A stretch of 64,000 nt of DNA. It comes from Mycolicibacterium rufum. Lineage in GTDB: Bacteria > Actinomycetota > Actinomycetes > Mycobacteriales > Mycobacteriaceae. Shown piece after piece: positions 24,422-33,169 of this stretch. The notes under the pieces were generated by a model that did not search any database, had not been told where the DNA came from, and saw nothing but the letters and a program-made list of their open reading frames with translations. The stretch covers positions 4,340,001-4,404,000 of the forward strand of contig NZ_CP092427.2 in NCBI RefSeq assembly GCF_022374875.2, given 5' to 3'. The position numbers and the translations under genes were made by a program. Every line of letters begins with the position of its first letter. The first letter of the stretch is position 1.

Positions 24422-25776
24422 GATCCTTCAGTGAACGCAATCAACTGGTCATCGGCGCGATCGGGCTGCTGGTGACCGTCGGCGTGGTGCTGGGCGCGCT
24501 GAACTACGGCCGGCTGCCGTTCTTCCAAGGGCGCGAGTACTCGGCGTTGTTCGCCGACGCCGGCGGCCTGACCACCGGCCAGGACGTGCTGGTGTCGGGC
24601 TTCAAGGTGGGCACCGTCAAGTCCATCGACCTCGACCAGTCGCGCGCGCGCATCACCTTCACCGTCTCCAAGGACATCCGGCTCGGCGACCGTACCGAGG
24701 CAGCGATCAAGACCAAGGGGCTGCTCGGCAACAAGCTGCTCGAGGTCACCTCGCGCGGCGACGGCCAGCTGAACAGCGTGATACCACTGGAGCGCACGAC
24801 GTCTCCGTACCAGCTGCCCGACGCGCTGGGTGATCTGGCGTCGACCATCAGCGGCCTGAACACCGACCAGTTGTCGGAGTCGCTGAGGGTGCTGTCCGCG
24901 ACGTTCGCCGACACCCCGCCGCAGCTGCGCGTGGCGATCGACGGCGTCGCGCGGTTCTCCCAGACCCTCGACGAACGCGACGCGCAGTTGCGCGGTCTGC
25001 TCGGCAACGCGAACAAGGCGACAACGGTGCTCGCCGAGCGCAGCAACCAGATCGTCGGCCTGGTCAACAACAGCAATGCGCTGCTGGCCGAACTGCGCAA
25101 TCAGAGTGCGGCGCTCGATCAGATCTCGGGCAACATCTCGGCGCTCAGCGACCAGCTGCTCGGGTTCATCAACGACAACCGCGCCACCCTCAAGCCGGCG
25201 CTGGACAAGCTCAACGGCGTGCTGACGATGATCGACAACCGCAAGGAGCGGCTGCAGAAGTCGCTGCACCTGCTGCAGCAGTACTCGATGTCGCTGGGTG
25301 AGTCGGTGTCGTCGGGCCCGTTCTTCAAGACCTATGTGGCCAATCTGCTGCCCGGCCAGTTCGTGCAGCCGTTCGTCGACGCCGCGTTCTCCGACCTCGG
25401 CCTCGACCCGAACGTGCTGCTGCCGTCGGAGCGCACCGACCCGCAGGTCGGGCAGCCCGGCACCCCGGCGCTGCCGGTGCCGTTCCCGCGCACCGGGCAG
25501 GGCGGCGAACCGCGGCTGACCATCCCGGACGCCATCACCGGCAATCCCGGCGACCAGGGCTGCGGCCCGCCCGGGCTGCCGCTGCCGGGGCCCACCGGCT
25601 GCTACCCGTACCGCGAGCCGCCTCCGGCGCCGCCGCCGGGCGGCCCACCGCCCGGACCGCCCGCGGAGGCTCCGCCGAACCTGCAGTCGGTCCCCGGACC
25701 GACCCCGCTGCCGCAGGTGGTGCCGGCGCCCGGTGAGGCCACGCCCGCCGCACCCACGGAGGGAGGAGGGCAATGA
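24418..25776 (+). CDS. mceC: Mce family protein MceC
   Basis: A 452-residue Mce subunit with N-terminal helix (LVIGAIGLLVTVGVVLGAL), MCE domain (YSALFADAGGLTTGQDVLVSGFKVGTVKSI), helical repeats, and a very Pro-rich C-terminus. The GTG at 24418 overlaps the mceB stop (GTGA); an in-frame GTG at 24406 would add four residues. It is translationally coupled within the operon. Confidence 0.92.
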   Translation: MRSFSERNQLVIGAIGLLVTVGVVLGALNYGRLPFFQGREYSALFADAGGLTTGQDVLVSGFKVGTVKSIDLDQSRARITFTVSKDIRLGDRTEAAIKTKGLLGNKLLEVTSRGDGQLNSVIPLERTTSPYQLPDALGDLASTISGLNTDQLSESLRVLSATFADTPPQLRVAIDGVARFSQTLDERDAQLRGLLGNANKATTVLAERSNQIVGLVNNSNALLAELRNQSAALDQISGNISALSDQLLGFINDNRATLKPALDKLNGVLTMIDNRKERLQKSLHLLQQYSMSLGESVSSGPFFKTYVANLLPGQFVQPFVDAAFSDLGLDPNVLLPSERTDPQVGQPGTPALPVPFPRTGQGGEPRLTIPDAITGNPGDQGCGPPGLPLPGPTGCYPYREPPPAPPPGGPPPGPPAEAPPNLQSVPGPTPLPQVVPAPGEATPAAPTEGGGQ

Positions 25777-27131
25777 CGCGCATCCCGCGGAACTTCCTCA
25801 TCGCCGCGCTCGTGGTGATCCTGGCCGGCGGTGTGGTGGTGCTTCTGCGCAACACCGACAAGGTCGACCGCACCCACGCGGTCGCCTATTTCGAGAACAC
25901 CAACGGCATCTACGCCGGCGACTACGTCAGCATCGTCGGGGTGCCTGTCGGCAGGATCGAATCGATCGAGCCGCAGCCGGAATCGGTCAAGGTCTCCTTC
26001 TGGTACGACAGCAAGTACAAGGTGCCGGCCGACGTCAAGGCCGCGATCCTGTCACCGACCCTGGTGACGGCCCGCAGCATCCAGCTCACGCCCCCCTACA
26101 CCGACGGACCCGTCCTGCGCAACGACGCGGTGATTCCCCGGGAACGCACCGCGGTCCCGGTCGAATGGGACCAGGTCCGCGAGCAGCTGGCCAAGCTCGC
26201 CGACAGCCTGCAGCCCACCGAGCCGGGGGGCGTGAGCCCGCTGGGCTCGGCGATCAACACCACCGCCGACAACCTGCGGGGCCAGGGCGCCAACATCCGC
26301 GACGCCGTGGTCAAACTCTCCCAAGCGATTTCGGCGCTCGGCGATCACAGCACCGACGTATTCTCCACCGTCAAGAACCTGGCCATCCTGGTGTCGGCGC
26401 TGCAGGACAGCACCGACGTGATGCGCCAGCTCAACCAGAATCTCGCCGGCGTGACGAACCTGCTGGCGGACGATCCCGACGAGGTGGCCAACGCCGTGCG
26501 GGATCTGAGCAACGTGGTCGGCGAGGTGCAGACGTTCGTGGCCGACAACCGCGAGTCGCTGGGTACCACGTCGGACAAGCTGGCCGGGGTGACGCAGGCG
26601 CTCAACGACAGCCTCGGCGACCTCAAGCAGTTCCTGCACGTCGGGCCGAACACGCTGCAGAACTACGTGAACATCTGGCAGCCCGCCCAGGGCGCGGTCA
26701 GCAGCGTCCCGATGATCAACAACTTCTCCGATCCGATCTCGTTCCTGTGCGGCGCCATTCAGGCGGCATCGCGCCTGGGCGCCGAGGAGTCGGCCAAGCT
26801 GTGCGTCCAGTACCTGGCGCCAATCATCAAGAACCGCCAGTACAACTTCCTGCCGGTGGCACAGAACGTCTTCGTCGGCGCCAGCACCCGGCCCAATGAG
26901 CTGACCTACAGCGAGGACTGGCTGCGGCCGGATTACGTTCCGCCGCAAGGGGCTTCGGCGCCGGCCCCCCCGGCGTCGGTGCCGGGGCCGGGGCCCGGCC
27001 CGGGGCCGGCCGAGGCCGCACCGCTGCCGCCGTCGATGGGTCCGCTGCTGCCCGCCGAGGCGGTGCCCACCACACCCAACCCGGCCGACGGCCTGCAGGG
27101 CATGATGGTGCCCCCGGGAGCGACACCGTGA
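25773..27131 (+). CDS. mceD: Mce family protein MceD
   Basis: A 452-residue Mce subunit. An N-terminal helix (FLIAALVVILAGGVVVLL) is followed by the MCE domain (AYFENTNGIYAGDYVSIVGVPVGRI) and a long alpha-helical stretch (residues about 130-300), then a C-terminal block with Cys (FLCGAIQ, KLCVQYL) and a Pro/Gly/Ala-rich tail. The ATG overlaps the mceC stop (ATGA). Confidence 0.92.
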   Translation: MTRIPRNFLIAALVVILAGGVVVLLRNTDKVDRTHAVAYFENTNGIYAGDYVSIVGVPVGRIESIEPQPESVKVSFWYDSKYKVPADVKAAILSPTLVTARSIQLTPPYTDGPVLRNDAVIPRERTAVPVEWDQVREQLAKLADSLQPTEPGGVSPLGSAINTTADNLRGQGANIRDAVVKLSQAISALGDHSTDVFSTVKNLAILVSALQDSTDVMRQLNQNLAGVTNLLADDPDEVANAVRDLSNVVGEVQTFVADNRESLGTTSDKLAGVTQALNDSLGDLKQFLHVGPNTLQNYVNIWQPAQGAVSSVPMINNFSDPISFLCGAIQAASRLGAEESAKLCVQYLAPIIKNRQYNFLPVAQNVFVGASTRPNELTYSEDWLRPDYVPPQGASAPAPPASVPGPGPGPGPAEAAPLPPSMGPLLPAEAVPTTPNPADGLQGMMVPPGATP

Positions 27132-28276
27132 GGCCCGTGCTGCGCGGCGTCACCGTCGCAGTCGTGTCGGTCGGGTTGCTGTCCGGCTGCTCGAGCTGGC
27201 GAGGGCTGAACTCCATCCCGCTGCCCGGCGTCGAGGGCACCGGTCCGGGCGCGTTCACCATCGAGGCGCAGATGCCCGACGTCAACGCGATCGAGCCGAA
27301 CTCGCGGGTGCGGGTCGGCGACGTCAACGTCGGCCATGTCCGCAAGATCGAGCGGCAGGGCTGGCATGCGCTGGTGACGATGGAGCTCAACGGCAACGTC
27401 CAGCTGCCCGCGAACGCGACCGCGACGCTGGGGCAGACCAGCCTGCTGGGATCTCAGCACATCGAGCTCGCGCCGCCCGCCGGCAAGGCGCCCGAGGGCC
27501 GGTTGCATCAGGGCTCGCTGATCCCGCTGTCGTCGTCGGGCACGTTCCCCACCACCGAGCAGGCACTGTCGGCGGTGGCCATGCTGCTCAACGGCGGCGG
27601 CATCGGCGACATCCAGGACATCACCGAGGCGTTGAGCGTCGCGTTCGCGGGGCGGGAAGGCGACCTGCGCAGCCTGATCGAGCAGCTCGACCTGGCGATC
27701 GGCTACCTCGATGACCAGAAGCAGGACATCATCGACGCGACGGACAGCCTGAACAACCTGGTCGGTCAGATCGCCGAGCAGAAGCCCGTGGTGGACAAGG
27801 CGCTCAAGACCATTCCGGACGCGCTCGCGGTGCTCAAGGACCAGCGCAAGAACCTGGCCGAGGCGCTGACGCAGCTGGGCCGGTTCAGCGCGCTGGCCGC
27901 CGACTCGGTCAACCAGACCAAGGAAGCCCTCGTCGCCGAGCTCAAGGCCCTCGGCCCGACGGTGGAGCAACTGGCCAACGCCGGCCCCGCGCTCACCCGC
28001 GCGCTCAGCTTCCTGCCCACGTTCCCCTTCCCGAAGGAGACGCTGACCAACTGGATGCGCGGCGACTACGCCAACCTCACGCTGGTGCTCGACCTGACGC
28101 TGAGCCGCATCGATCAGGGCATCTTCACCGGATCGCGGTGGGAATGCGACCTGACGTGGCTGGAACTGCAGTGGGGCCGGACCATCGGGCAGTTCCCCAG
28201 CCCGTGCAACGCCGGCGGGCCCGGCACGGCGGGCAACCCCCTGGTCGCCCCGTACCGATTCGATCAGGGGAAGTGA
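27128..28276 (+). CDS. mceE: Mce family lipoprotein MceE
   Basis: A 382-residue Mce subunit of the LprK/LprN type. The signal peptide ends in a lipobox LLSGCSSW, so the mature protein should be lipid-anchored at Cys. The MCE domain follows (FTIEAQMPDVNAIEPNSRVRVGDVNVGHVRKI) with a helical region and a C-terminus with two Cys (WECDLTW, SPCNAGG). The GTG overlaps the mceD stop (GTGA). Confidence 0.93.
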   Translation: MRPVLRGVTVAVVSVGLLSGCSSWRGLNSIPLPGVEGTGPGAFTIEAQMPDVNAIEPNSRVRVGDVNVGHVRKIERQGWHALVTMELNGNVQLPANATATLGQTSLLGSQHIELAPPAGKAPEGRLHQGSLIPLSSSGTFPTTEQALSAVAMLLNGGGIGDIQDITEALSVAFAGREGDLRSLIEQLDLAIGYLDDQKQDIIDATDSLNNLVGQIAEQKPVVDKALKTIPDALAVLKDQRKNLAEALTQLGRFSALAADSVNQTKEALVAELKALGPTVEQLANAGPALTRALSFLPTFPFPKETLTNWMRGDYANLTLVLDLTLSRIDQGIFTGSRWECDLTWLELQWGRTIGQFPSPCNAGGPGTAGNPLVAPYRFDQGK

Positions 28277-28277
28277 C

Positions 28278-29780
28278 ATGCGGATAACCCGTCGAATCGT
28301 CATCCAGATGGCGATCTTCGCGCTCATCGCGACGGTCGCGCTGGGGATCATGGTGTTCGCCTACATGCGGCTGCCGGCCTACTTCGGCGTCGGGCAGTAC
28401 CAGGTGACGATGAAGCTGGCCCAGAGCGGCGGGCTGTACCCGCGGGGCAACGTCACCTATCGCGGCGTCGAGGTCGGCGAGGTCAAGAGTGTGTCGCTGA
28501 CCGGCAGCGGGGTGTCGGCGGTGTTGGCGTTGAACTCCGACGTCAAGATCCCCGCCGACGTCGAGGCCGAGGTGCACAGCGTCTCCGCGGTGGGCGAGCA
28601 GTTCGTCCAGCTGCTGCCCCGCAGCGCCGACGGCCCGATGCTGCGCAACGGCGACGTGATCCCCGAGGACCGCACGACGGTGCCGACCGACATCAACACC
28701 GTGCTGGACGACACCAATCGCGGGCTGGAGGCGATCCCGCAGGAGAACCTCCAGACGGTGGTCGACGAGGCCTACACCGCGGTCGGCGGGCTCGGTCCCG
28801 ACCTGCGCCGCCTGGTCAGCGGGAGCTCCGCCCTGGCCATCGACGCCCGCAAGAACCTCGACTCCCTGATCACCCTGGTGGACCAGTCGAAGCCGGTGCT
28901 GGACAGCCAGATCGACACCTCGGACTCGATCCAGGCGTGGGCGGCGAACCTCGCCAACGTGACCCGCCAGCTGCAGCGCCAGGATCCGGCGCTGAACGGC
29001 ATCCTCGACAGGGGTCCGGGCACCGCCGAGGAGGTGCGCGCGCTGTTCGACCGGCTGCAGCCCACCCTGCCGATCGTGCTGGCCAACCTGGTCAGCGTCG
29101 GCGAGGTGCTGGTCACCTACCAACCTAGCCTCGAGCAGTTGCTGGTGCTGTTGCCGCAGGGCACCGCGGTCACCCAGGCCGTCGGTGTGCACAAGCGCAA
29201 CACCAAGCAGGACTACATGGGCGACGCCCTGAACTTCAATCTCAACCTGGCGATCCCCGCGTTCCCGGCGCCGATCCCGCTGCCGCCGCAGGCGTTGCCG
29301 CCGCCGTGCACCACCGGCTTCCTGCCGGCCCAGCAGCGCCGGGTGCCGACCTTCGAGGACTATCCCGACCGGCCGCCGGGCGACGTGTACTGCCGCGTGC
29401 CCCAGGACGCGCCGTTCAACGTGCGCGGTGCCCGCAACCTGCCCTGTGTCGAGGTGCCCGGCAAGCGCGCCCCGACGTGGCAGGAGTGCGAGAGCAACGA
29501 GACCTACGTGCCGCTCAACGACGGCTACAACTGGAAGGGCGACCCGAACGCGACCGCGTCCGGTCAGGCCGTTCCGGACATCCCGCCGAACATCCCCGCC
29601 ACAGGGGCGTCTCCGCCGCCGGGACCCGCGCCGCCGCCCATCGCGGCCGCCGAATACGATCCGGCGAGCGGCACGTACGTTGGACCGGACGGACGTGTCT
29701 ACACACAGTCCAATCTGGCCAACGGTGCCGCGGAGGAGAAGACATGGCAGACGATGCTGCTGCCCCCGAAGGGGAACTGA
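28278..29780 (+). CDS. mceF: Mce family protein MceF
   Basis: A 500-residue Mce subunit: N-terminal helix (MAIFALIATVALGIMVFAYM), MCE domain (TMKLAQSGGLYPRGNVTYRGVEVGEVKSV), helical region, then a Cys/Pro-rich C-terminal domain (PPCTTGFLPAQQRR, DVYCRVPQD, LPCVEVPG, WQECESN). It starts 1 base after mceE. The last 37 bases overlap the first mce-associated gene, whose Shine-Dalgarno lies inside mceF. Confidence 0.93.
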   Translation: MRITRRIVIQMAIFALIATVALGIMVFAYMRLPAYFGVGQYQVTMKLAQSGGLYPRGNVTYRGVEVGEVKSVSLTGSGVSAVLALNSDVKIPADVEAEVHSVSAVGEQFVQLLPRSADGPMLRNGDVIPEDRTTVPTDINTVLDDTNRGLEAIPQENLQTVVDEAYTAVGGLGPDLRRLVSGSSALAIDARKNLDSLITLVDQSKPVLDSQIDTSDSIQAWAANLANVTRQLQRQDPALNGILDRGPGTAEEVRALFDRLQPTLPIVLANLVSVGEVLVTYQPSLEQLLVLLPQGTAVTQAVGVHKRNTKQDYMGDALNFNLNLAIPAFPAPIPLPPQALPPPCTTGFLPAQQRRVPTFEDYPDRPPGDVYCRVPQDAPFNVRGARNLPCVEVPGKRAPTWQECESNETYVPLNDGYNWKGDPNATASGQAVPDIPPNIPATGASPPPGPAPPPIAAAEYDPASGTYVGPDGRVYTQSNLANGAAEEKTWQTMLLPPKGN

Positions 29781-30421
29781 CGGAGACGACCCCGCAGGCG
29801 GACACCACCGTCGAGCCGACCGACACCGACGACACCCTCGAGACCGCAGAAGCCGACGAGACCCTCGAGACCGACGAGACCGAGGACGAGGACGACGACG
29901 AGGACGAGGCCGTCGCGGCGGCCCCGCCGCGCGCGCCGTGGTCGCACGTCAAGATCGCGCTCGTGGCGGGTTTGGTGGCCGTGCTGGCGCTGGCGGGGTT
30001 GACCGGCTGGCTGGGATACCGGACCTGGGAGTCGCAGCGCGCCGAATCCGAGCGCGAGCTCTTCCTCCAGGTGGGCCGGCAGGGAGCGTTGAATCTGACC
30101 ACGATCGACTGGGAGCATGCCGACGCCGATGTGCAGCGCATCCTCGATTCGGCGACGGGCACGTTCTACGACGACTTTCAGAAGCGCGCCCAGCCGTTCG
30201 CCGAGGTCGTCAAGCAGGCGAAGTCGAAGTCCGAGGGCACCATCGCCGAGGCCGGACTGGAGGCCTCCAGCGATGACGAGGCGCAGGTGCTGGTTGCGGT
30301 GACGGTGAAGACGACCAATGCCGGTGCCCCCGAACAGCAACCGCGAGCCTGGCGGATGCGCATCTCGGTGGAGAAGATCGGGAGCGAGGCCAAGGTGTCC
30401 AACGTGGAGTTCGTGCCGTGA
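29744..30421 (+). CDS. Mce-associated membrane protein (Mas) 1
   Basis: A 225-residue bitopic protein: about 65 acidic, Thr/Asp/Glu-rich residues predicted disordered in the cytoplasm, one transmembrane helix (IALVAGLVAVLALAGLTGWLGY), and an extracytoplasmic alpha/beta domain like VirB8/NTF2-type Mce-associated proteins (TIDWEHADADVQRILDSATGTFYDDF). Such proteins stabilise Mce complexes. GGAGGAG lies 5 nt before the ATG at 29744. Confidence 0.87.
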   Translation: MADDAAAPEGELTETTPQADTTVEPTDTDDTLETAEADETLETDETEDEDDDEDEAVAAAPPRAPWSHVKIALVAGLVAVLALAGLTGWLGYRTWESQRAESERELFLQVGRQGALNLTTIDWEHADADVQRILDSATGTFYDDFQKRAQPFAEVVKQAKSKSEGTIAEAGLEASSDDEAQVLVAVTVKTTNAGAPEQQPRAWRMRISVEKIGSEAKVSNVEFVP

Positions 30422-31089
30422 GCAATGACAAGACCGAGGTCGGTGAGCCCAGAGAGATGACCCCGGACGTGAGCACCGACGTGACCGACGAGACGACCGA
30501 GGCGGCCGAAGCCGAGCCCATCGAGGAGTCCGAGGCCGCCGATCCGACAGCGGACGCCGAAGCGACGGAGACCACCGAGGAGACCGGGAGCGCGCCCGCC
30601 CGCCGTGGCGGCTGGACCCGGGTCGTCGCGTTCGCGGTGCTGCCGGCCCTCGCGCTGGGCCTCGCGCTGGGCGCCGGCTACCTGAAGTGGCGGGACAACA
30701 CCGTGCGCGACGGGCAGGTCGCCGCGGCGTCGTCGGTGCAGGCGGCGCGGGAGAGCACCATCGCGCTGCTGTCCTACACCCCTGACAAGGTGGAGCAGCA
30801 ACTGGGCGCCGCCCGCGATCTGCTCACCGGCCAGTTCCGCGACTCGTACACCTCGCTGACCAACGACGTGGTGATCCCCGGCGCCAAGGAGAAGGGCATC
30901 GCCGCGGTCGCGACCGTGCCCGCCGCGGCGTCGGTGTCGGCCACGCCGCAGAAGGCGGTCGTGCTGGTGTTCGTCAATCAGACGGTCACCGTCGGACAGG
31001 ATGCGCCGACCGACACCAACTCGAGCGTGCGCGTCACGCTGGAGAAGGTCGGCAACCGCTGGCTGATCTCCGAGTTCGATCCGGTGTAG
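30418..31089 (+). CDS. Mce-associated membrane protein (Mas) 2
   Basis: A 223-residue protein with the same plan as its neighbour: an acidic Glu/Thr/Ala-rich N-terminus of about 60 residues, one helix (VVAFAVLPALALGLALGAGYL), and an extracytoplasmic domain with the family's YTPDKVEQQLGAARDLLTGQFRDSY motif and a C-terminal NRWLISEFDPV strand. The GTG overlaps the previous stop (GTGA). It is the last gene of the operon, ending 5 bases before the convergent SDR stop. Confidence 0.88.
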   Translation: MSNDKTEVGEPREMTPDVSTDVTDETTEAAEAEPIEESEAADPTADAEATETTEETGSAPARRGGWTRVVAFAVLPALALGLALGAGYLKWRDNTVRDGQVAAASSVQAARESTIALLSYTPDKVEQQLGAARDLLTGQFRDSYTSLTNDVVIPGAKEKGIAAVATVPAAASVSATPQKAVVLVFVNQTVTVGQDAPTDTNSSVRVTLEKVGNRWLISEFDPV

Positions 31090-31093
31090 CGCG

Positions 31094-31900
31094 TTACGCC
31101 GACCGGCCCGGGTGGCTGCGGCCCAACAGCGGGAGCAGCAGCCGGTGCGGGGCGTAGCGGTACAGCAGTGCCGCCGCGCGATTCGGCGCGCCGGGCACGA
31201 TCACCGGGCGGCCGCCTGCCAGGCCATCGATGGCGACGCGTGCCACCGTGTCGGCCTGCTCCCACAGGAAGCGCGGCAGCATCTTCTCGGCCTCGTCGTC
31301 GGGAATGCCCGCCGCCGCGCCGAATCCGGTGCGCACCGGCCCCGGACAGACCACCGACGCAGTGACACCGCTGCCGCGCAGTTCCTCGCGCATCGCCTCG
31401 GTGTACGACAGTACGAACGCCTTGGCCGCGCCGTAGGAGGCCTGGAACGGCACCGGTCCGAACCCCCCGACCGAGGCGACGTTGAGCACGGCCCCGCGTC
31501 CCCGCGCCACCATGCCCGGCACCAGCCGGGTGCTCAGATCCACCACGGCCGCGACGTCGACCTCGATCAGTCGCAGTTCGTCGGCCGGCTCCACCCGCGC
31601 CACCGCGCCGAGATTGGAGAGGCCGGCGTTGTTGACCAGGACGTCGACCGTCAGGCCGAGCGCGGCGACGCGCTCGGGCAGTGCGGCCCGCTGCTCCGGA
31701 TCGGCGAGATCGGCGGCCAGCACGTGGGCCTGTGCGCCCAACGCAGCGGCCAGTTCGGTGAGCTTGTCGGCCCGTCGCGCGACCAGGAGGACGGGATAGC
31801 CGCGGCGGGCGAATTCGCGGGCGATCTGCTCGCCGATGCCCGAAGACGCGCCGGTGACGAGCACCGCCCCGGTCGGCGACGCCGGCGGCAGCAGCGACAT
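31094..31900 (-). CDS. Short-chain dehydrogenase/reductase
   Basis: A 268-residue classical SDR: cofactor motif TGASSGIG, NNAG, and the catalytic Ser and YxxxK (SVGGFGPVPFQASYGAAKAF). The Arg residues after the second strand (ARRADK) suggest NADP(H). The substrate is not predictable. The ATG at 31900 has TAGGCT 7 nt upstream that overlaps the promoter of the divergent acyltransferase. It is convergent with the mce operon. Confidence 0.9.
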   Translation of the reverse strand: MSLLPPASPTGAVLVTGASSGIGEQIAREFARRGYPVLLVARRADKLTELAAALGAQAHVLAADLADPEQRAALPERVAALGLTVDVLVNNAGLSNLGAVARVEPADELRLIEVDVAAVVDLSTRLVPGMVARGRGAVLNVASVGGFGPVPFQASYGAAKAFVLSYTEAMREELRGSGVTASVVCPGPVRTGFGAAAGIPDDEAEKMLPRFLWEQADTVARVAIDGLAGGRPVIVPGAPNRAAALLYRYAPHRLLLPLLGRSHPGRSA

Positions 31901-31907
31901 GCGGCAC

Positions 31908-31913
31908 AGCCTA
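31908..31913 (-). promoter_or_regulatory. candidate -10 (TAGGCT) for SDR, shared with divergent promoter
   Basis: Minus-strand TAGGCT, 7 nt before the ATG at 31900; its TA overlaps the TA of the plus-strand hexamer at 31912-31917. Confidence 0.55.
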
Positions 31914-31917
31914 GCCT
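31912..31917 (+). promoter_or_regulatory. candidate -10 (TAGCCT) for acyltransferase gene
   Basis: TAGCCT, 7 nt before the ATG at 31925. Together with the minus-strand element it makes a symmetric divergent leaderless promoter pair. Confidence 0.55.
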
Positions 31918-31924
31918 TGGCCGT

Positions 31925-33169
31925 ATGACGGTGCGCCGACTCGCCCCGGTCGATGCACAGACGCTGTGGATGTCGGCGACGGTCCCCAACGACCAGTTCC
32001 TGCTGTACGCCTTCGCCGCCGCAGTCCCCGATCCCGGCGCGGCGCTCGAGGAGATCCGACGACGGGCGTACCTGTGCCCCGACCTCACCGTGCGGGTGCG
32101 CGACGCCGGCGCCCGTCAGTACCCGGTGTGGGAACGCTGTGCCGTCGAGCCCGGCCAGTTCGTCATCCACGCCGACCAGACGTGGGCCGGCTGCCTGCGC
32201 ACGGTCGCGGATCTGGTCGCCGACCAACTCGACCCGTGGACGCACCCGTGGCGGCTCCACGTGTTCCCCGCCGTCGACGGGGTGCCGGGAGCGGGAGCGG
32301 GCGGTGTTGCGGTGCTGCAGATCTCGCATGCGCTCGCCGATGGGATTCGAGCCTCGGCGCTGGCGGCGTGGCTGCTCGGCCGTCCCGCACCCGTGCCGCC
32401 GGTGCCGTCACCGCTGGGTGGCGGTTTCGTCCGCCGGTCGATCGCCGCGGCGTGGGCCCACCGCGGGCTGGTCCGCGACACCGATGCGGGACTGGTTCCG
32501 CCGCAGGCGCATTCGAGACCTGTGCTGCGCAGCAATACGCGTCCCGCCGGCGCGCTCTCGCTGCGCACGCTGATCCGTCGACGCGATGCGCTGCCCGGCC
32601 CGACGGTCACCGTCGCCGTGCTCAGCGCGGTGTCCGCGGCGCTCGCCGGTCATCTGCGCGACCTCGGTGACGACCCTGCGCTGCTGGGCGCTGAGGTGCC
32701 GATGGCCAGACCCGGAGTGCGGCAGGCGAACAACCACTACGGCAACGTCGGGGTCGGCTTGGTTCCGCATCTGCCGCGCGACCGGCGCGCGTCGGCGATC
32801 GCGGCCGACCTGCGCGCCCGCCGGCGACGCGCGACGCATCCGGCGCTGGCGGCCGAGGCGGCGGCGCTCGCGGCGGTGCCGGCGCCGGTGCTGCGCTGGG
32901 GCGTCGGCCGGTTCGATCCGGATCGGCGATCGGAGGCCGTCAGCGGCAACACCGTCGTCTCCAGCGTCCACCGCGGCCCCGCCGACCTGTCGTTCGGCGG
33001 GGCGCCCGTGGTTCTCACCGCCGGCTTCCCCGCGCTGTCACCGATGATGGGGCTGGTCCACGGCGTGCACGGCATCGGCGACACCATCGCGATCAGCGTG
33101 CACGCGGCCGAATCGGCGGTCGGCGACGTCGAGGCCTATCTCGACCGGCTGGATCACGAGCTGCGCTGA
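31925..33169 (+). CDS. WS/DGAT-like acyltransferase domain protein
   Basis: A 414-residue protein of the wax ester synthase/diacylglycerol acyltransferase superfamily. The motif is ISHALADG (His135, Asp139) where active enzymes have HHxxxDG, so the first His is Ser but the catalytic His and Asp remain. The C-terminal half (VPMARPGVRQANNHYGNVGVGLVPHLP) fits the DUF1298 domain. It may esterify long-chain alcohols or diacylglycerol with acyl-CoA, or have drifted in function. The ATG at 31925 is supported by the TAGCCT element. Its end overlaps the convergent TetR gene by 16 bases. Confidence 0.78.
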   Translation: MTVRRLAPVDAQTLWMSATVPNDQFLLYAFAAAVPDPGAALEEIRRRAYLCPDLTVRVRDAGARQYPVWERCAVEPGQFVIHADQTWAGCLRTVADLVADQLDPWTHPWRLHVFPAVDGVPGAGAGGVAVLQISHALADGIRASALAAWLLGRPAPVPPVPSPLGGGFVRRSIAAAWAHRGLVRDTDAGLVPPQAHSRPVLRSNTRPAGALSLRTLIRRRDALPGPTVTVAVLSAVSAALAGHLRDLGDDPALLGAEVPMARPGVRQANNHYGNVGVGLVPHLPRDRRASAIAADLRARRRRATHPALAAEAAALAAVPAPVLRWGVGRFDPDRRSEAVSGNTVVSSVHRGPADLSFGGAPVVLTAGFPALSPMMGLVHGVHGIGDTIAISVHAAESAVGDVEAYLDRLDHELR

